Assembly: GCA_945906815.1 (NCBI GenBank)
Contig: CAMDRT010000005.1
Coordinates: forward strand, 62,001 to 126,000
DNA length: 64,000 nt
From: Bordetella parapertussis
Lineage (GTDB): Bacteria > Pseudomonadota > Gammaproteobacteria > Burkholderiales > SG8-41
Direction: 5' to 3'
The notes beneath the pieces are model-generated. The model saw only the letters and a program-made list of their open reading frames with translations, had not been told where the DNA came from and searched no databases. Each line of letters begins with the position of its first letter. The stretch's first letter is position 1. Shown piece by piece: positions 35,567 through 44,664 of this stretch. Position numbers and translations under genes: made by a program.

Positions 35567-37177
35567 GTGGAAACGTTGGATGCATATGATTTTGTCATTG
35601 TCGGCGCGGGCGCTGCGGGTTGTGTGCTGGCCAACCGGCTCACCGCGTCGGGGCGCCACAGTGTGCTGCTGCTGGAGGCCGGCGGTAACGACAGCAGCCC
35701 CTGGATACACATTCCGTTGGGATACGGAAAACATTTTTCCAATCCGCAGGTGAACTGGCTGTATACCAGCGAACCGGCGGCGGGCGCCGGCAACCGCCGC
35801 ATCGCGCAGCCGCGCGGCAAAGTGCTCGGCGGGTCGAGTTCCATCAACGGCCTGCTGTACATACGTGGGCAACACGAGGATTACAACCGCTGGCGGGATT
35901 TTGGCAATGCGGGCTGGGGTTACGCCGATGTGCTGCCTTATTTTCGCCAGTCCGAAGATCAGCAGCGCGGCGCCGATGACTATCACGGCGTGGGCGGGCC
36001 GCTCGCAGTATCCGATCCGCCGCAACCGCATCCGCTTGCCGACGCCTACCTCGCCGCCGCTGACGAGTGCGGATACCGGCGCAACCCTGATTTCAACGGT
36101 GCGACCCAGGAGGGTTTTGGCTACAACCAATGGACGCTGCGCAACGGATTTCGCAGCAGTGCGGCGACGGCCTATCTGCGCCCGGCCCGGCGGCGCGGCA
36201 ATCTCACGGTGATCACGCGCGCCCATGCCACCCGTATCCTGTTCGCGGACCAGCGCGCCACCGGCGTGGAGTACTCGCGTGGCGGCAAGCTCAGTTCCGT
36301 CACGGCGCGCAGGGAAGTGATCGTGGCCGGGGGCGCGTTCAACTCGCCGCAGCTGTTGCAACTCTCCGGCATAGGCCCGGCGTCACTGCTGCAGGGCTTG
36401 GGCCTGCGCATCGTCGCCGATGTTCCCGGCGTCGGGATGAATCTGCAGGATCACTACGCTGGCCGGCTGGTATTCGAGTGCACTGACCCGATTACGCTCA
36501 ACGATGTGACGGGCAGCTTCGCGCGCGGCCTGGCGGCCGCCTTGCAATTTGCCTTTTTGCGCCAAGGGCCATTGACGATGGGCGCTTCCTATGCGACGGG
36601 ATTCATCAGCGCCGACCCCGCTGCCGCGACGCCGGATATCCAGACCAGCATCTCGCCGTTCAGCGCCGACAAGGCGGGCGACAAACTCCACAGCTTTTCC
36701 GGTTTCTCGCTCGCTGCGAGGCTGTTGCGTCCCGAGAGCCGGGGCAGCGTCCTGATCCAGAATGCCGATCCGCTGCAAGCACCCGCGATCCGCCCCAACT
36801 ACCTCGCGTCCGAGAAAGATTGCGCGGTCCTGCTTGCGGGCATGAAAGCGACGCGGCGCCTGGCGGAAACTGCGGCGATGCGCCGTTACATAGTGCGCGA
36901 ACACGATCCGGGGTCCTCATGCACCAGCGATGCCGACCTGCTGGATTTTCTGCGTCAGCGGGGCGGCATCGCCTACCACCCGGTCGGCACCTGCAAAATG
37001 GGCAACGATGCCGCAGCAGTGGTGGACCAGCGTCTGCGCGTGCGTAGCGTGCAGGGATTACGCGTGGTGGACGCTTCGATCATGCCGACGCTGGTCTCGG
37101 GAAACACGCACGCGCCGACCATCATGATCGCGGAAAAGGGCGCGGACATGATACTGCAGGACACGGGTAAGCCTTAA
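35567..37177 (+). CDS. GMC-family FAD oxidoreductase (choline dehydrogenase-like)
   Basis: The roughly 536-residue flavoprotein has the FAD motif [18 protein letters not shown] near its start, GMC signature 1 ([19 protein letters not shown]), signature 2 ([18 protein letters not shown]) and the catalytic histidine motif [10 protein letters not shown] near the end. It oxidises an alcohol and passes electrons to a quinone or other acceptor. I take the GTG at 35567 as start because AAAAGGA precedes it by seven bases and [13 protein letters not shown] is a family-like beginning. The frame also has an ATG at 35525 without a ribosome binding site. The alcohol substrate is unknown. Confidence 0.9.
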   Translation: METLDAYDFVIVGAGAAGCVLANRLTASGRHSVLLLEAGGNDSSPWIHIPLGYGKHFSNPQVNWLYTSEPAAGAGNRRIAQPRGKVLGGSSSINGLLYIRGQHEDYNRWRDFGNAGWGYADVLPYFRQSEDQQRGADDYHGVGGPLAVSDPPQPHPLADAYLAAADECGYRRNPDFNGATQEGFGYNQWTLRNGFRSSAATAYLRPARRRGNLTVITRAHATRILFADQRATGVEYSRGGKLSSVTARREVIVAGGAFNSPQLLQLSGIGPASLLQGLGLRIVADVPGVGMNLQDHYAGRLVFECTDPITLNDVTGSFARGLAAALQFAFLRQGPLTMGASYATGFISADPAAATPDIQTSISPFSADKAGDKLHSFSGFSLAARLLRPESRGSVLIQNADPLQAPAIRPNYLASEKDCAVLLAGMKATRRLAETAAMRRYIVREHDPGSSCTSDADLLDFLRQRGGIAYHPVGTCKMGNDAAAVVDQRLRVRSVQGLRVVDASIMPTLVSGNTHAPTIMIAEKGADMILQDTGKP

Positions 37178-37222
37178 ATCTCCACCGGTCCCGCGCCAGG
37201 CGTAAGCAGGCCTGGGTGTGTA

Positions 37223-38395
37223 TCAGACTATTTGCCGTGCCACTGCCAGCAGCATTTCATCATTGCCGCGAGCAGCCACCAGCGACAGCCCCAGCGGGCA
37301 ACCGTTCACGGTGGCCAGCGGCAGGCTCACTTGTGGCAAGCGGCCGAGACCGGAGATGCACAACATGCCCATAGCCCGTTCGCGAAACGCAATGGTCTGC
37401 TCATGCGGGCAGTTGAGCAGTGGCGCGATATCCGGCACGCTGGGCAGCAGCAGGATCGCGTTGTTGGCGAGCAACTGGTCGAGCCGTTCTGCGATGGCCT
37501 CCCGTTGCGGCGCCATGCGCGCGACTTCAGCGGGGTCGCTCTTCGCCACCGCTTCAAAGCGTTTGCCGATGGCGATACCAAAGTTAGGTTTTACCCGGGT
37601 TACCCACTCGCGGTGCGTATCCCAAATCTCGGCAAACTGCAGGATGCGAAACACCTCGAACCACGCGTTCAAACCTTCGCTGCTGACTGTCACTGCTTGC
37701 GGCGTGCCCAGCACCTTGGTCACGCGCGCCAGCGCCGGTTGCAACGCCGCCGCAGCCTCGGGCAGGGCGAGCGCAAACGCATCCTGCGCCAGCAACACGC
37801 GTCCCGGCGCTGCCGCTTTGCCGCCCAGCAGCACATCCCCCACGCGGGCCAGCATATCCGCGTCGCGCGCGAACCAGCCACAGGCGTCGAAGCTCGGTGC
37901 GAGCGGACACACGCCGTTGAGCGAGATGCGCCCGTGCGTGGGGCGTATGCCATAGATGCCGCAGAAACTCGCCGGGCCGCGTACCGAGCCGCCGGTGTCG
38001 CTGCCGATGGCAAAATCAACGAGGTTGCCTGCCACTGCCGCTGCCGAGCCGCTGGAGGAGCCGCCGGGAACGCGGCCGGGAGCGGCGACGTTCAGTGGGG
38101 TACCGTAATGCGCGTTTTCGCCGGTGAGACTGAACGCCATTTCTTCGGTGTGCGTTTTGCCGGCAAGAGTAGCGCCGGCATCGAGCAATTTTTTTGCAAC
38201 TGGCGAATGCACCTTGGCCGCATCGTGTGTGCGCAGCCAGTCGGGGCAGCCGAAACCGGTCTTGTGGCCAGCTACATCAAAAATATCCTTCAGGCCAAAC
38301 GTGAGTCCGGCGAGCGAGCCGGTTGCCGCGCCTGGTAATTCAACATGCGTGTGGCGGCAAAATGCGCCGAGCGGATCGCGATCTAATATAGTCAC
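37223..38395 (-). CDS. Amidase (amidase signature family)
   Basis: The 390-residue enzyme has the complete Ser-cisSer-Lys triad: K36 in FGLKDIFDVAG, S113 in PGGSSSGSAAAVAG and nucleophile S137 in GSDTGGSVRGPAS. It hydrolyses an amide to acid and ammonia. At 390 residues it is shorter than GatA (about 480) and lacks features of the tRNA amidotransferase, so a stand-alone catabolic amidase is likely. It is convergent with the GMC oxidoreductase and is followed on the same strand by a region going away from mpl. The substrate is not recognised. Confidence 0.92.
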   Translation of the reverse strand: MTILDRDPLGAFCRHTHVELPGAATGSLAGLTFGLKDIFDVAGHKTGFGCPDWLRTHDAAKVHSPVAKKLLDAGATLAGKTHTEEMAFSLTGENAHYGTPLNVAAPGRVPGGSSSGSAAAVAGNLVDFAIGSDTGGSVRGPASFCGIYGIRPTHGRISLNGVCPLAPSFDACGWFARDADMLARVGDVLLGGKAAAPGRVLLAQDAFALALPEAAAALQPALARVTKVLGTPQAVTVSSEGLNAWFEVFRILQFAEIWDTHREWVTRVKPNFGIAIGKRFEAVAKSDPAEVARMAPQREAIAERLDQLLANNAILLLPSVPDIAPLLNCPHEQTIAFRERAMGMLCISGLGRLPQVSLPLATVNGCPLGLSLVAARGNDEMLLAVARQIV

Positions 38396-38431
38396 AAAAA
38401 TTCCTTTAAAAATGCGTGTCGTTGATGCGCC

Positions 38432-39778
38432 TTAACCTTGCGCCAGTCGCGCCAAAAGTTTTTGGTGGATACCGCCAAAGCCGCCATTGCTCATGATGAG
38501 CACATGGTCTCCTGCGCGTGCGACGGCAGCAATATCATTGACCAGCCGTGCGAGATCATCGCACACGCTGGCTGCGGCGCCCAGCGGCGCGAGCGCCGCG
38601 GCGGGGTCCCAGCCCAGTCCACCGCTGTAACAAAATACGCGGTCAGCGGCACGGAGGCTGGCCGCCAGTGCGTCTTTCATCACCCCCAGCTTCATGGTGT
38701 TGGAGCGCGGCTCCAGCACGGCGAGCAGGCGTGCCTTGCCGATTTTTGCGCGCAGCCCAGCCAGCGTGGTGGCGATGGCCGTGGGGTGATGCGCGAAATC
38801 GTCGTAAACCGTGACGCCTCCCGCAGTGCCCTTGAGCTCCATGCGCCGCTTGACGTTTTTGAAGCTCGCCAGCGCCTCGATCGCCAGCGTTGCGGGCACA
38901 CCGGCGTGGCGTGCGGCGGCGATCGCGGCCAGCGCATTGGCACTGTTGTGTGCGCCGAGCAAATCCCAGCGCACGCGGCCTTGCACTGCCCCGTTGCACA
39001 GCACCTCAAACCCGTACGCATCGCGCACGTGCGCCTGCCAGCCAGTGGCGACGCCATAACGCTCAACGGGCGTCCAGCAGCCGCGCTGTAGCACCCGCTC
39101 AAGATTTGCGTCAGCGCCGTTGCTGACGATCAAGCCGTTGCCCGGCACGGTGCGCACCAGGTGATGAAACTGCGTTTCAATTGCCGCGAGGTCGGCAAAA
39201 ATATCGGCGTGATCGAATTCCAGGTTGTTCAAAATCGCCGTGCGCGGCAGGTAGTGCACGAACTTGGAACGTTTGTCGAAGAATGCGGTGTCGTACTCAT
39301 CGGCTTCAATCACAAAAAACGAAGCCGGTGTTAGCCGCGCCGAGACGCCGAAATTTTCAGCGACGCCTCCCACCAGAAATCCCGGCGACAGGCCGCCGTA
39401 TTCGAGCATCCACGCCAGCATGGCAGTGGTGGTGGTCTTGCCGTGCGTGCCTGCCACCGCCAGCACCCACTTGCCGCGTAACACATTCTCCGCCAGCCAT
39501 TGCGGACCGGAGGTATAAGGCAAACCGCGATTCAAAATTTCCTCCATCAGCGGATTGCCACGCGCCACCACATTGCCGACCACGTATAAATCGGGTTCCA
39601 GCTTGATCTGATCCGGCGCAAAGCCTTCGATCAGCGTAATGCCCAGCGTTTGCAATTGCGTGCTCATCGGAGGATACACGTTGGCATCGCAGCCGGTAAT
39701 TTTGTGTCCAGCCGCGCGTGCCAGCGCCGCGATGCCGCCCATGAAGGTGCCGCAGATGCCGAGGATGTGGATGTGCAT
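38432..39778 (-). CDS. mpl: UDP-N-acetylmuramate--tripeptide ligase (murein recycling)
   Basis: The 448-residue Mur-ligase attaches recycled L-Ala-gamma-D-Glu-meso-DAP to UDP-MurNAc. The start is MHIHILGICGTFMGGIAALA, the Mpl N-terminus, and the ATP P-loop is AGTHGKTTTT at 109-118. Later motifs (LEFDHADIFADL; ELKGTAGGVTVYDDFAHHP) are typical of Mpl. The ATG at 39778 replaces a slightly longer frame starting at 39796 that lacks similarity. Length matches the family. A mirrored octamer repeat lies in its 5' region, between it and the ATP-grasp gene on the same strand, and may form part of its leader. Confidence 0.94.
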   Translation of the reverse strand: MHIHILGICGTFMGGIAALARAAGHKITGCDANVYPPMSTQLQTLGITLIEGFAPDQIKLEPDLYVVGNVVARGNPLMEEILNRGLPYTSGPQWLAENVLRGKWVLAVAGTHGKTTTTAMLAWMLEYGGLSPGFLVGGVAENFGVSARLTPASFFVIEADEYDTAFFDKRSKFVHYLPRTAILNNLEFDHADIFADLAAIETQFHHLVRTVPGNGLIVSNGADANLERVLQRGCWTPVERYGVATGWQAHVRDAYGFEVLCNGAVQGRVRWDLLGAHNSANALAAIAAARHAGVPATLAIEALASFKNVKRRMELKGTAGGVTVYDDFAHHPTAIATTLAGLRAKIGKARLLAVLEPRSNTMKLGVMKDALAASLRAADRVFCYSGGLGWDPAAALAPLGAAASVCDDLARLVNDIAAVARAGDHVLIMSNGGFGGIHQKLLARLAQG

Positions 39779-39798
39779 GGGGGGAGGGTACTGCAAAT

Positions 39799-39968
39799 GG
39801 GTGAAGGGGTGAACGAGTGAACGGGTGAACGGGTGAAGGGGTGAAGGGGGGAAGGGGTGAAACCCCCACTACGCCGCCATCACGCCTGGAATACGGCAAG
39901 AACGCAGGCGCTGACCGACAGCAGGTGTGGTTTTTCACCCGTTCACCCGTTCACCCTTCACGTTTCAC
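39799..39968. repeat. Mirrored octamer-repeat hairpin element A
   Basis: The left arm has eight 8-base units (GTGAAGGG, GTGAACGA, GTGAACGG and so on) at about 39802-39865. The right arm has TTCACCCG units at about 39934-39967, so the arms are inverted copies. A unique middle of about 70 bases lies between. It fills the space between the ATP-grasp stop codon and the mpl start on the minus strand. It resembles elements B and C. Confidence 0.8.
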
Positions 39969-39975
39969 GCCCTAA

Positions 39976-41235
39976 TCACTCAAACGACAATGTCCGCCGT
40001 ATCTCGTCGTAGCGATGATGCAGGTCTTCGGTGCTCGTGCCGCCCAGATTGAGCACGGCATAGCGGTAACTGCCCAGCCATTTCATCTCGCGCGCCAGGC
40101 TTGCGCCGCGCTTCAGATACAACATCAGCCGCGCATCGGGATAACGCTGGTGCAGCGACTCGATCTGCGCCGGTTGCGGCGCGCGCACGATTTCACGCCC
40201 GTCAAAGCGGCGGAACACGAAACTCGCCGCTGCGCCGAAGTCGCCCGCGCCGACGGTGACGTTGGGCGCCACGCCGAGGGCGAGATGGATCAACACCTCG
40301 TACGGGTCGTAGCCATCGACGCGGCGATACAGATTAACGATCTGCGAGGCCATGCGCGGATTAATCTCGATAATCTGTATGCGCCCGGTGTCCGGCTGGT
40401 AGATCAGTTCGACGTTGAAAAAGCCGTAGCCGTAATCGATGCCGGCGAACAATTTTTCGGCCAATGCGCGCATGCGCGCCAGTACCGCGGCGGGCAGACG
40501 CGACGGGTATTCAAAGCGCATGAAGGCCTGCGTACCCGGATACATCACTTCGTCGACAATGCCGAGGATGGTGATTTTGCCGTTGTGCAGGAAGCCGTCG
40601 AGGTTGACTTGCACCCCGCTCATGATTTCCTCACCGATCAGGTGATGGGCGTCGATGGTGAACGGCGTGAAGCGCGCCATCAAATCGTTAAATGGCGTCA
40701 CCAGCTTGTGCAGGATCAGCGTTTCCAGCGGATTGAAGCGCAGATGCTGTTGTAACTCGGCGAAACTATCCACCCGGCGCGCGAGCACGGAGTAGGTCGC
40801 CTTCACCGGCTTCACGTACAGCGGAAACGGCAGGCCCACCTCGGCGGCGGTTTGCATGGGGTACGGAAACACCGAAAAGCGCGGCGTCGCCTCCGGCACG
40901 ATTTTCTGTTGCAGGCAACGCGCGTAGTACTTGTGCTGTGCCGCGATGATCACCGCCGGATCAGTGCCCGGCAAACCGAGCCGTTGCGCCACCACCGCGG
41001 CGATCAGCGCGCCAAATTGCTCGTTGTTGCTGATCACGCCATCGATGCGGCCGCGATATTTCTTTACCAGCTTAGCGGCATAGCGCCAGGCGTTAAATGT
41101 GAGCAGGCGTGCGTTTTCAGGAAACTTGAAAAGATCGAAACCTTCGTAGAAAAACGTGTAGCGTGCGCGATAGCGCAGCTGATCGAGTTCGTCACGGTCC
41201 CAATCCTTGGGGAAAAGCACGAGGATGCGTTTCAT
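39976..41235 (-). CDS. ATP-grasp domain protein
   Basis: The 419-residue cytoplasmic protein has an ATP-grasp fold. The N-terminus MKRILVLFPKDWDRDELDQL is followed by GVISNNEQFGALIAAVVAQRLGLPG, the pre-ATP-grasp domain. PFPLYVKPVKATYSVLA carries the ATP lysine, and IQIIEINPRMASQIVNLY holds the magnesium-binding glutamate and asparagine. Such enzymes ligate a carboxylate to an amine or thiol. No partner gene identifies the product. It is divergent from the PhoX gene and upstream of mpl on the same strand. A peptide- or amino-acid-ligase role is inference. Confidence 0.85.
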   Translation of the reverse strand: MKRILVLFPKDWDRDELDQLRYRARYTFFYEGFDLFKFPENARLLTFNAWRYAAKLVKKYRGRIDGVISNNEQFGALIAAVVAQRLGLPGTDPAVIIAAQHKYYARCLQQKIVPEATPRFSVFPYPMQTAAEVGLPFPLYVKPVKATYSVLARRVDSFAELQQHLRFNPLETLILHKLVTPFNDLMARFTPFTIDAHHLIGEEIMSGVQVNLDGFLHNGKITILGIVDEVMYPGTQAFMRFEYPSRLPAAVLARMRALAEKLFAGIDYGYGFFNVELIYQPDTGRIQIIEINPRMASQIVNLYRRVDGYDPYEVLIHLALGVAPNVTVGAGDFGAAASFVFRRFDGREIVRAPQPAQIESLHQRYPDARLMLYLKRGASLAREMKWLGSYRYAVLNLGGTSTEDLHHRYDEIRRTLSFE

Positions 41236-41424
41236 GGTTTCATCAAAATGCTATTGCATAATCGACACGCCAGCGCGTCATGCGCAGCCCTGCGCTGGCG
41301 TCACCATCGGGCGGCTCCTCGTCATTAGTATTGTTATACGCCCGATCGTTACGTAAACATTTTACCCCCTTCCGCTTATTCCATTAAGCTTCGATTGCGC
41401 ACGACCACTAAGCGAGGAAGCATC

Positions 41425-43356
41425 ATGAACATCCCGACTCACGCCGAAGACCCGGACGATACCGTCTCGAACGAATCCACCCAACCCACGATTGCCCAAT
41501 TGATGGACGTGCGCATGACACGGCGCACGGCTTTGAAGGGCGTGGCGGCAGCGGGTGTCTACGGACTGTTCGGCTGCGCCACGTCCGCTCCACGCGGCAG
41601 TGGCTCGTCGCTGACCTTCACCGAGATCGGGCGCTTTCTGGACGAAACCCACCATGTTGCGCCGGGTTACGCCACGCAAGTGCTGATACGCTGGGGCGAT
41701 CCGCTGCATGCGGGCGCGCCGGAGTTCCGCCCGGGCGCGCAAACCGCCGACGAGCAGGAACGCCAGTTTGGCGCCAACAATGATTTCATGGCGTTCATGC
41801 CGCTCCCGCGCGGTTCAAAAAATTCGGCACGTGGATTGCTATGCGTCAACCATGAGCTCAATCACCCGCAATTGATGTGGCCGGGGATGACGGCACAAAA
41901 CTACGCCAAAATCATGACGCGCGAGCAGTGCGAGACAGAAATGGCGTCGCAGGGCCACACCGTTGTGGAGATCGCGCGCGAAGGCAACGCGTGGCATGTG
42001 GTGAGCGGCAGCCAGTACAACCGGCGCATCTCCGCGCGCAGCACACCGATGCGCGTGTCGGGCCCGGCGGCAGGGCATCCGCGCATGGCCACGCGTGCCG
42101 ATGTATCGGGCACGCGCGTGATCGGCACGTTTAACAACTGCGCCGGCGGCGTAACGCCGTGGGGCACGGTGCTCACGGCTGAGGAGAATCTGCAGAATTA
42201 TTTCACTGGTGACGCGAGTGGCGGGCGCGAAGCTGCGGCATGGAAACGTTATGGCGTCAATGGTCGCGGGCGCTACCTGTGGGGCCGTCACTTTGATCGC
42301 TTTAATCTGAACAAGGAGCCGAACGAACCGAATCGCTTCGGCTGGATCGTCGAGATCGATCCGTACGATCCGAAGTCGATGCCGGTAAAGCGCACGGCGC
42401 TGGGCCGCTGCAAGCATGAATGCGCGACCACCGCCGTAAGTCATGACGGGCGTGTCGCTGTGTATTCGGGTGACGACGAACGCATGGATTACGTCTACAA
42501 ATTTGTTACACGTGACGCTTATAAGACGGATGCGCCGGTGGCGAATCGAGATTTGCTCGATAACGGCACGCTCTACGTCGCACGCTTCGATGCCGGCGGC
42601 AAAATGCAATGGCTGCCCATCGTATTCGGCCAGGGGCCGCTCACCAAGGCCAACGGCTTCGAGAATCAGGGTGACGTGGTGATCGAACTGCGCCGTGCCG
42701 GTGACCTCTTGGGTGCGACGCCGATGGATCGACCGGAGGACGTGGAAGCACATCCCGAAACCGGCCGCGTTTACGTGGCGCTCACTTACAACGAACGACG
42801 CAAACCCGATCAGGTCAATATAGCCAACCCGCGCGGGCCGAACAAGCACGGGCACATCATCGAAATCGTGCCGCCGATGGTCAACGGCAAGCCCGATCAC
42901 TCGGCAACGGAATGCACGTGGGAGTTTTTCATACTCGGCGGCGATCCGGAAAAACCGGAGCATGGCGCGCGCTATCACGGCCCGGTGACGGACAACGGCT
43001 GGATTGCCGCACCGGATAACGTCGCGTTCGACCCCAAAGGCAGAATCTGGATTGTGACCGACGGTCAGGAAGACGCGGCGGGTTTCGCCGACACCGCGTA
43101 CGCCGCCGAGACCAGCGGCCCGCGGCGTGGTGTCACACGCGCATTTTTTGCATGCCCGCGCGGCGGAGAAATTTGTGGGCCTGAATTCACGCCCGACGGC
43201 AAGACGCTGTTTCTCGCGATTCAGCACCCCGGTGATGAGAAAGGTTCGACCTTCGACAAGCCGTCAACGCGCTGGCCGGATTTCAAGCCCGACATGCCAC
43301 CACGGCCTGCGGTGGTGGCGATTACCAAGGCGGATGGCGGGGAGATAGGCTCGTGA
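41425..43356 (+). CDS. PhoX-family phosphatase (DUF839)
   Basis: The 643-residue protein belongs to the PhoX family, calcium- and iron-dependent periplasmic alkaline phosphatases. It has a twin-arginine signal (MTRRTALKGVAAAGVYGLFG) with the twin arginines at about 33-34 and a cysteine at 51. The sequence then shows the usual DUF839 segments: GLLCVNHELNHPQL, NNCAGGVTPWGTVLTAEEN, GRCKHECATTAVSHDGRVAVYSGDDE and DVEAHPETGRVYVALT. It would cleave phosphate esters outside the cytoplasm. A GAGGAAG ribosome binding site fits ATG 41425. The stop codon TGA at 43354-43356 falls inside the first unit of repeat element B. Confidence 0.9.
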   Translation: MNIPTHAEDPDDTVSNESTQPTIAQLMDVRMTRRTALKGVAAAGVYGLFGCATSAPRGSGSSLTFTEIGRFLDETHHVAPGYATQVLIRWGDPLHAGAPEFRPGAQTADEQERQFGANNDFMAFMPLPRGSKNSARGLLCVNHELNHPQLMWPGMTAQNYAKIMTREQCETEMASQGHTVVEIAREGNAWHVVSGSQYNRRISARSTPMRVSGPAAGHPRMATRADVSGTRVIGTFNNCAGGVTPWGTVLTAEENLQNYFTGDASGGREAAAWKRYGVNGRGRYLWGRHFDRFNLNKEPNEPNRFGWIVEIDPYDPKSMPVKRTALGRCKHECATTAVSHDGRVAVYSGDDERMDYVYKFVTRDAYKTDAPVANRDLLDNGTLYVARFDAGGKMQWLPIVFGQGPLTKANGFENQGDVVIELRRAGDLLGATPMDRPEDVEAHPETGRVYVALTYNERRKPDQVNIANPRGPNKHGHIIEIVPPMVNGKPDHSATECTWEFFILGGDPEKPEHGARYHGPVTDNGWIAAPDNVAFDPKGRIWIVTDGQEDAAGFADTAYAAETSGPRRGVTRAFFACPRGGEICGPEFTPDGKTLFLAIQHPGDEKGSTFDKPSTRWPDFKPDMPPRPAVVAITKADGGEIGS

Positions 43357-43522
43357 AGGGTGAAGGGTGAAGGGTGAAGAGGGAAGGGCGTGAACGAGTG
43401 AACGGGTAAAACCTGACTCGTGGTTCATCAGCCGCAACAAACTTCCCGCCTTCGATACACGGCCCATACCACGGGAGTTACACGTTCACCCGTTCACCCG
43501 TTCACCCGTTCACCCGTTCACG
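43353..43522. repeat. Mirrored 7/8-base repeat hairpin element B
   Basis: The left arm reads GTGAAGG three times, then GTGAAGA, then the 8-base units GTGAACGA and GTGAACGG. The right arm is CGTTCACC units at about 43482-43522. The middle of about 80 bases aligns with that of element C, so B and C are homologous copies. The first left unit contains the stop codon of the PhoX gene. Confidence 0.85.
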
Positions 43523-43547
43523 GAAATTAACAAAGGCTGAAGTCATT

Positions 43548-44513
43548 ATGAAACTTATTGCTTACACGGCCGCAGCAGCAGTATGCGCGCTGTGCCTGCC
43601 GGCAACAGCGCCGGGGCAAAATTTTCCCATTAAAACTTTGCGCATTATCGTGCCGGTGCAGCCGGGAGGCGGCCTTGATCCGCAGGCACGGCTGCTCGGC
43701 AGGAAGTTTCAGGAGAGCATGGGGCAGTCGGTGGTCGTCGAAAACCGGCCCGGTGCCGGCAGCATGATCGGCACCGAACTGGTCGCGAAATCGCCCGCCG
43801 ATGGTTACACGCTGTTGTGCGCGGCGGCCTCGCTTGCCAGCGCTGTCACGCTGCATAGGAATCTAGCGTTTGATGTGCAACGCGATCTCGCGCCGGTGAG
43901 TCAGATTTCGTCGAATGCACAGTTTTTGATTGCACATCCTAGCCTGCCGGCGGCGTCGTTGAGCGCATTCATTGCGCTGGCAAAAAAGCAGGTCGGCAAG
44001 ATGAATGCCGCGTCGGGTGGCACGGGTACGGCCAACCACCTGGTGCTCGAAATGTTCAAGCAGCGAGCCGGTTTCCAGGCGACGCACATTCCCTACAAAG
44101 GCTCGGGCCCGGCAACCATCGCACTGATGAGCGGCGAGGTGGATTTCAGTTTCGCCGGCGCGATCTCCATGATTCCGCATATGCGCTCCGGCAAAGTAAG
44201 AGCGCTCGCGGTAACCTCCCCTACGCCTAGCCGGCTGGCGCCCGCGTTGCCGACGCTGGCATCACTGTACCCCGGTTTCGAGTCGGTGAACTGGTATGCG
44301 ATCTTCGTGCCGGCAGCAACGCCCGCCACCATCGTCAACAAATTAAGTGCTGAAATCACCGCTGCGATCCAATCCCCCGAAATGCGTGACTTCATGCTGA
44401 AGGAAGGGGCTGATCCAGTAGGCAGCACGCCACAGGAATTTGCCGCTTACTTCAAAAGCGAAGTGCAGCGTTACGCAGCCGTGATACGCGCGGGGAATAT
44501 TCGGGTGGAGTGA
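43548..44513 (+). CDS. Bug/TctC-family receptor (copy 9)
   Basis: The 321-residue receptor has a Sec signal peptide (YTAAAAVCALCLPATAPG) and the motifs FPIKTLRIIVPVQPGGGLD, ENRPGAGSMIG and ADGYTLLCAA. The first motif lacks the usual Y-P-x-K-P-I-R form (F replaces Y; L follows T). It lies between repeat elements B and C and is not obviously paired with a catabolic gene, unlike the other copies. It is downstream of the PhoX gene on the same strand, 191 bases away. The ligand is unknown. Confidence 0.9.
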   Translation: MKLIAYTAAAAVCALCLPATAPGQNFPIKTLRIIVPVQPGGGLDPQARLLGRKFQESMGQSVVVENRPGAGSMIGTELVAKSPADGYTLLCAAASLASAVTLHRNLAFDVQRDLAPVSQISSNAQFLIAHPSLPAASLSAFIALAKKQVGKMNAASGGTGTANHLVLEMFKQRAGFQATHIPYKGSGPATIALMSGEVDFSFAGAISMIPHMRSGKVRALAVTSPTPSRLAPALPTLASLYPGFESVNWYAIFVPAATPATIVNKLSAEITAAIQSPEMRDFMLKEGADPVGSTPQEFAAYFKSEVQRYAAVIRAGNIRVE

Positions 44514-44527
44514 GGGGGATCAAGGGC

Positions 44528-44662
44528 GTGAATGGGTGAACGAGTGAACGGGCAAGACCTGATTCGTGCTTCATCAATCCCCGCAAGTCTTCCGTCTGCG
44601 GTACACGCATCCATACCGCTGGGGTTACTCGTTCACCCGTTCACCTGTTCACCCGTGCACTG
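44528..44662. repeat. Mirrored octamer-repeat hairpin element C
   Basis: The left arm has GTGAATGG, GTGAACGA, GTGAACGG. The right arm has TTCACCCG, TTCACCTG, TTCACCCG units at about 44628-44655. The middle, with ACCTGAT-TCGTG-TTCATCA and TACACG-CCATACC blocks, matches element B at most positions. It lies between the converging Bug copy 9 and P460-cupredoxin genes. Confidence 0.85.
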
Positions 44663-44664
44663 AA

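Noticed and set aside
41839..43227. 462-codon minus-strand frame opposite PhoX
   Set aside because: It covers conserved PhoX codons in antisense; composition is the Arg/His/Ala bias typical of shadows.
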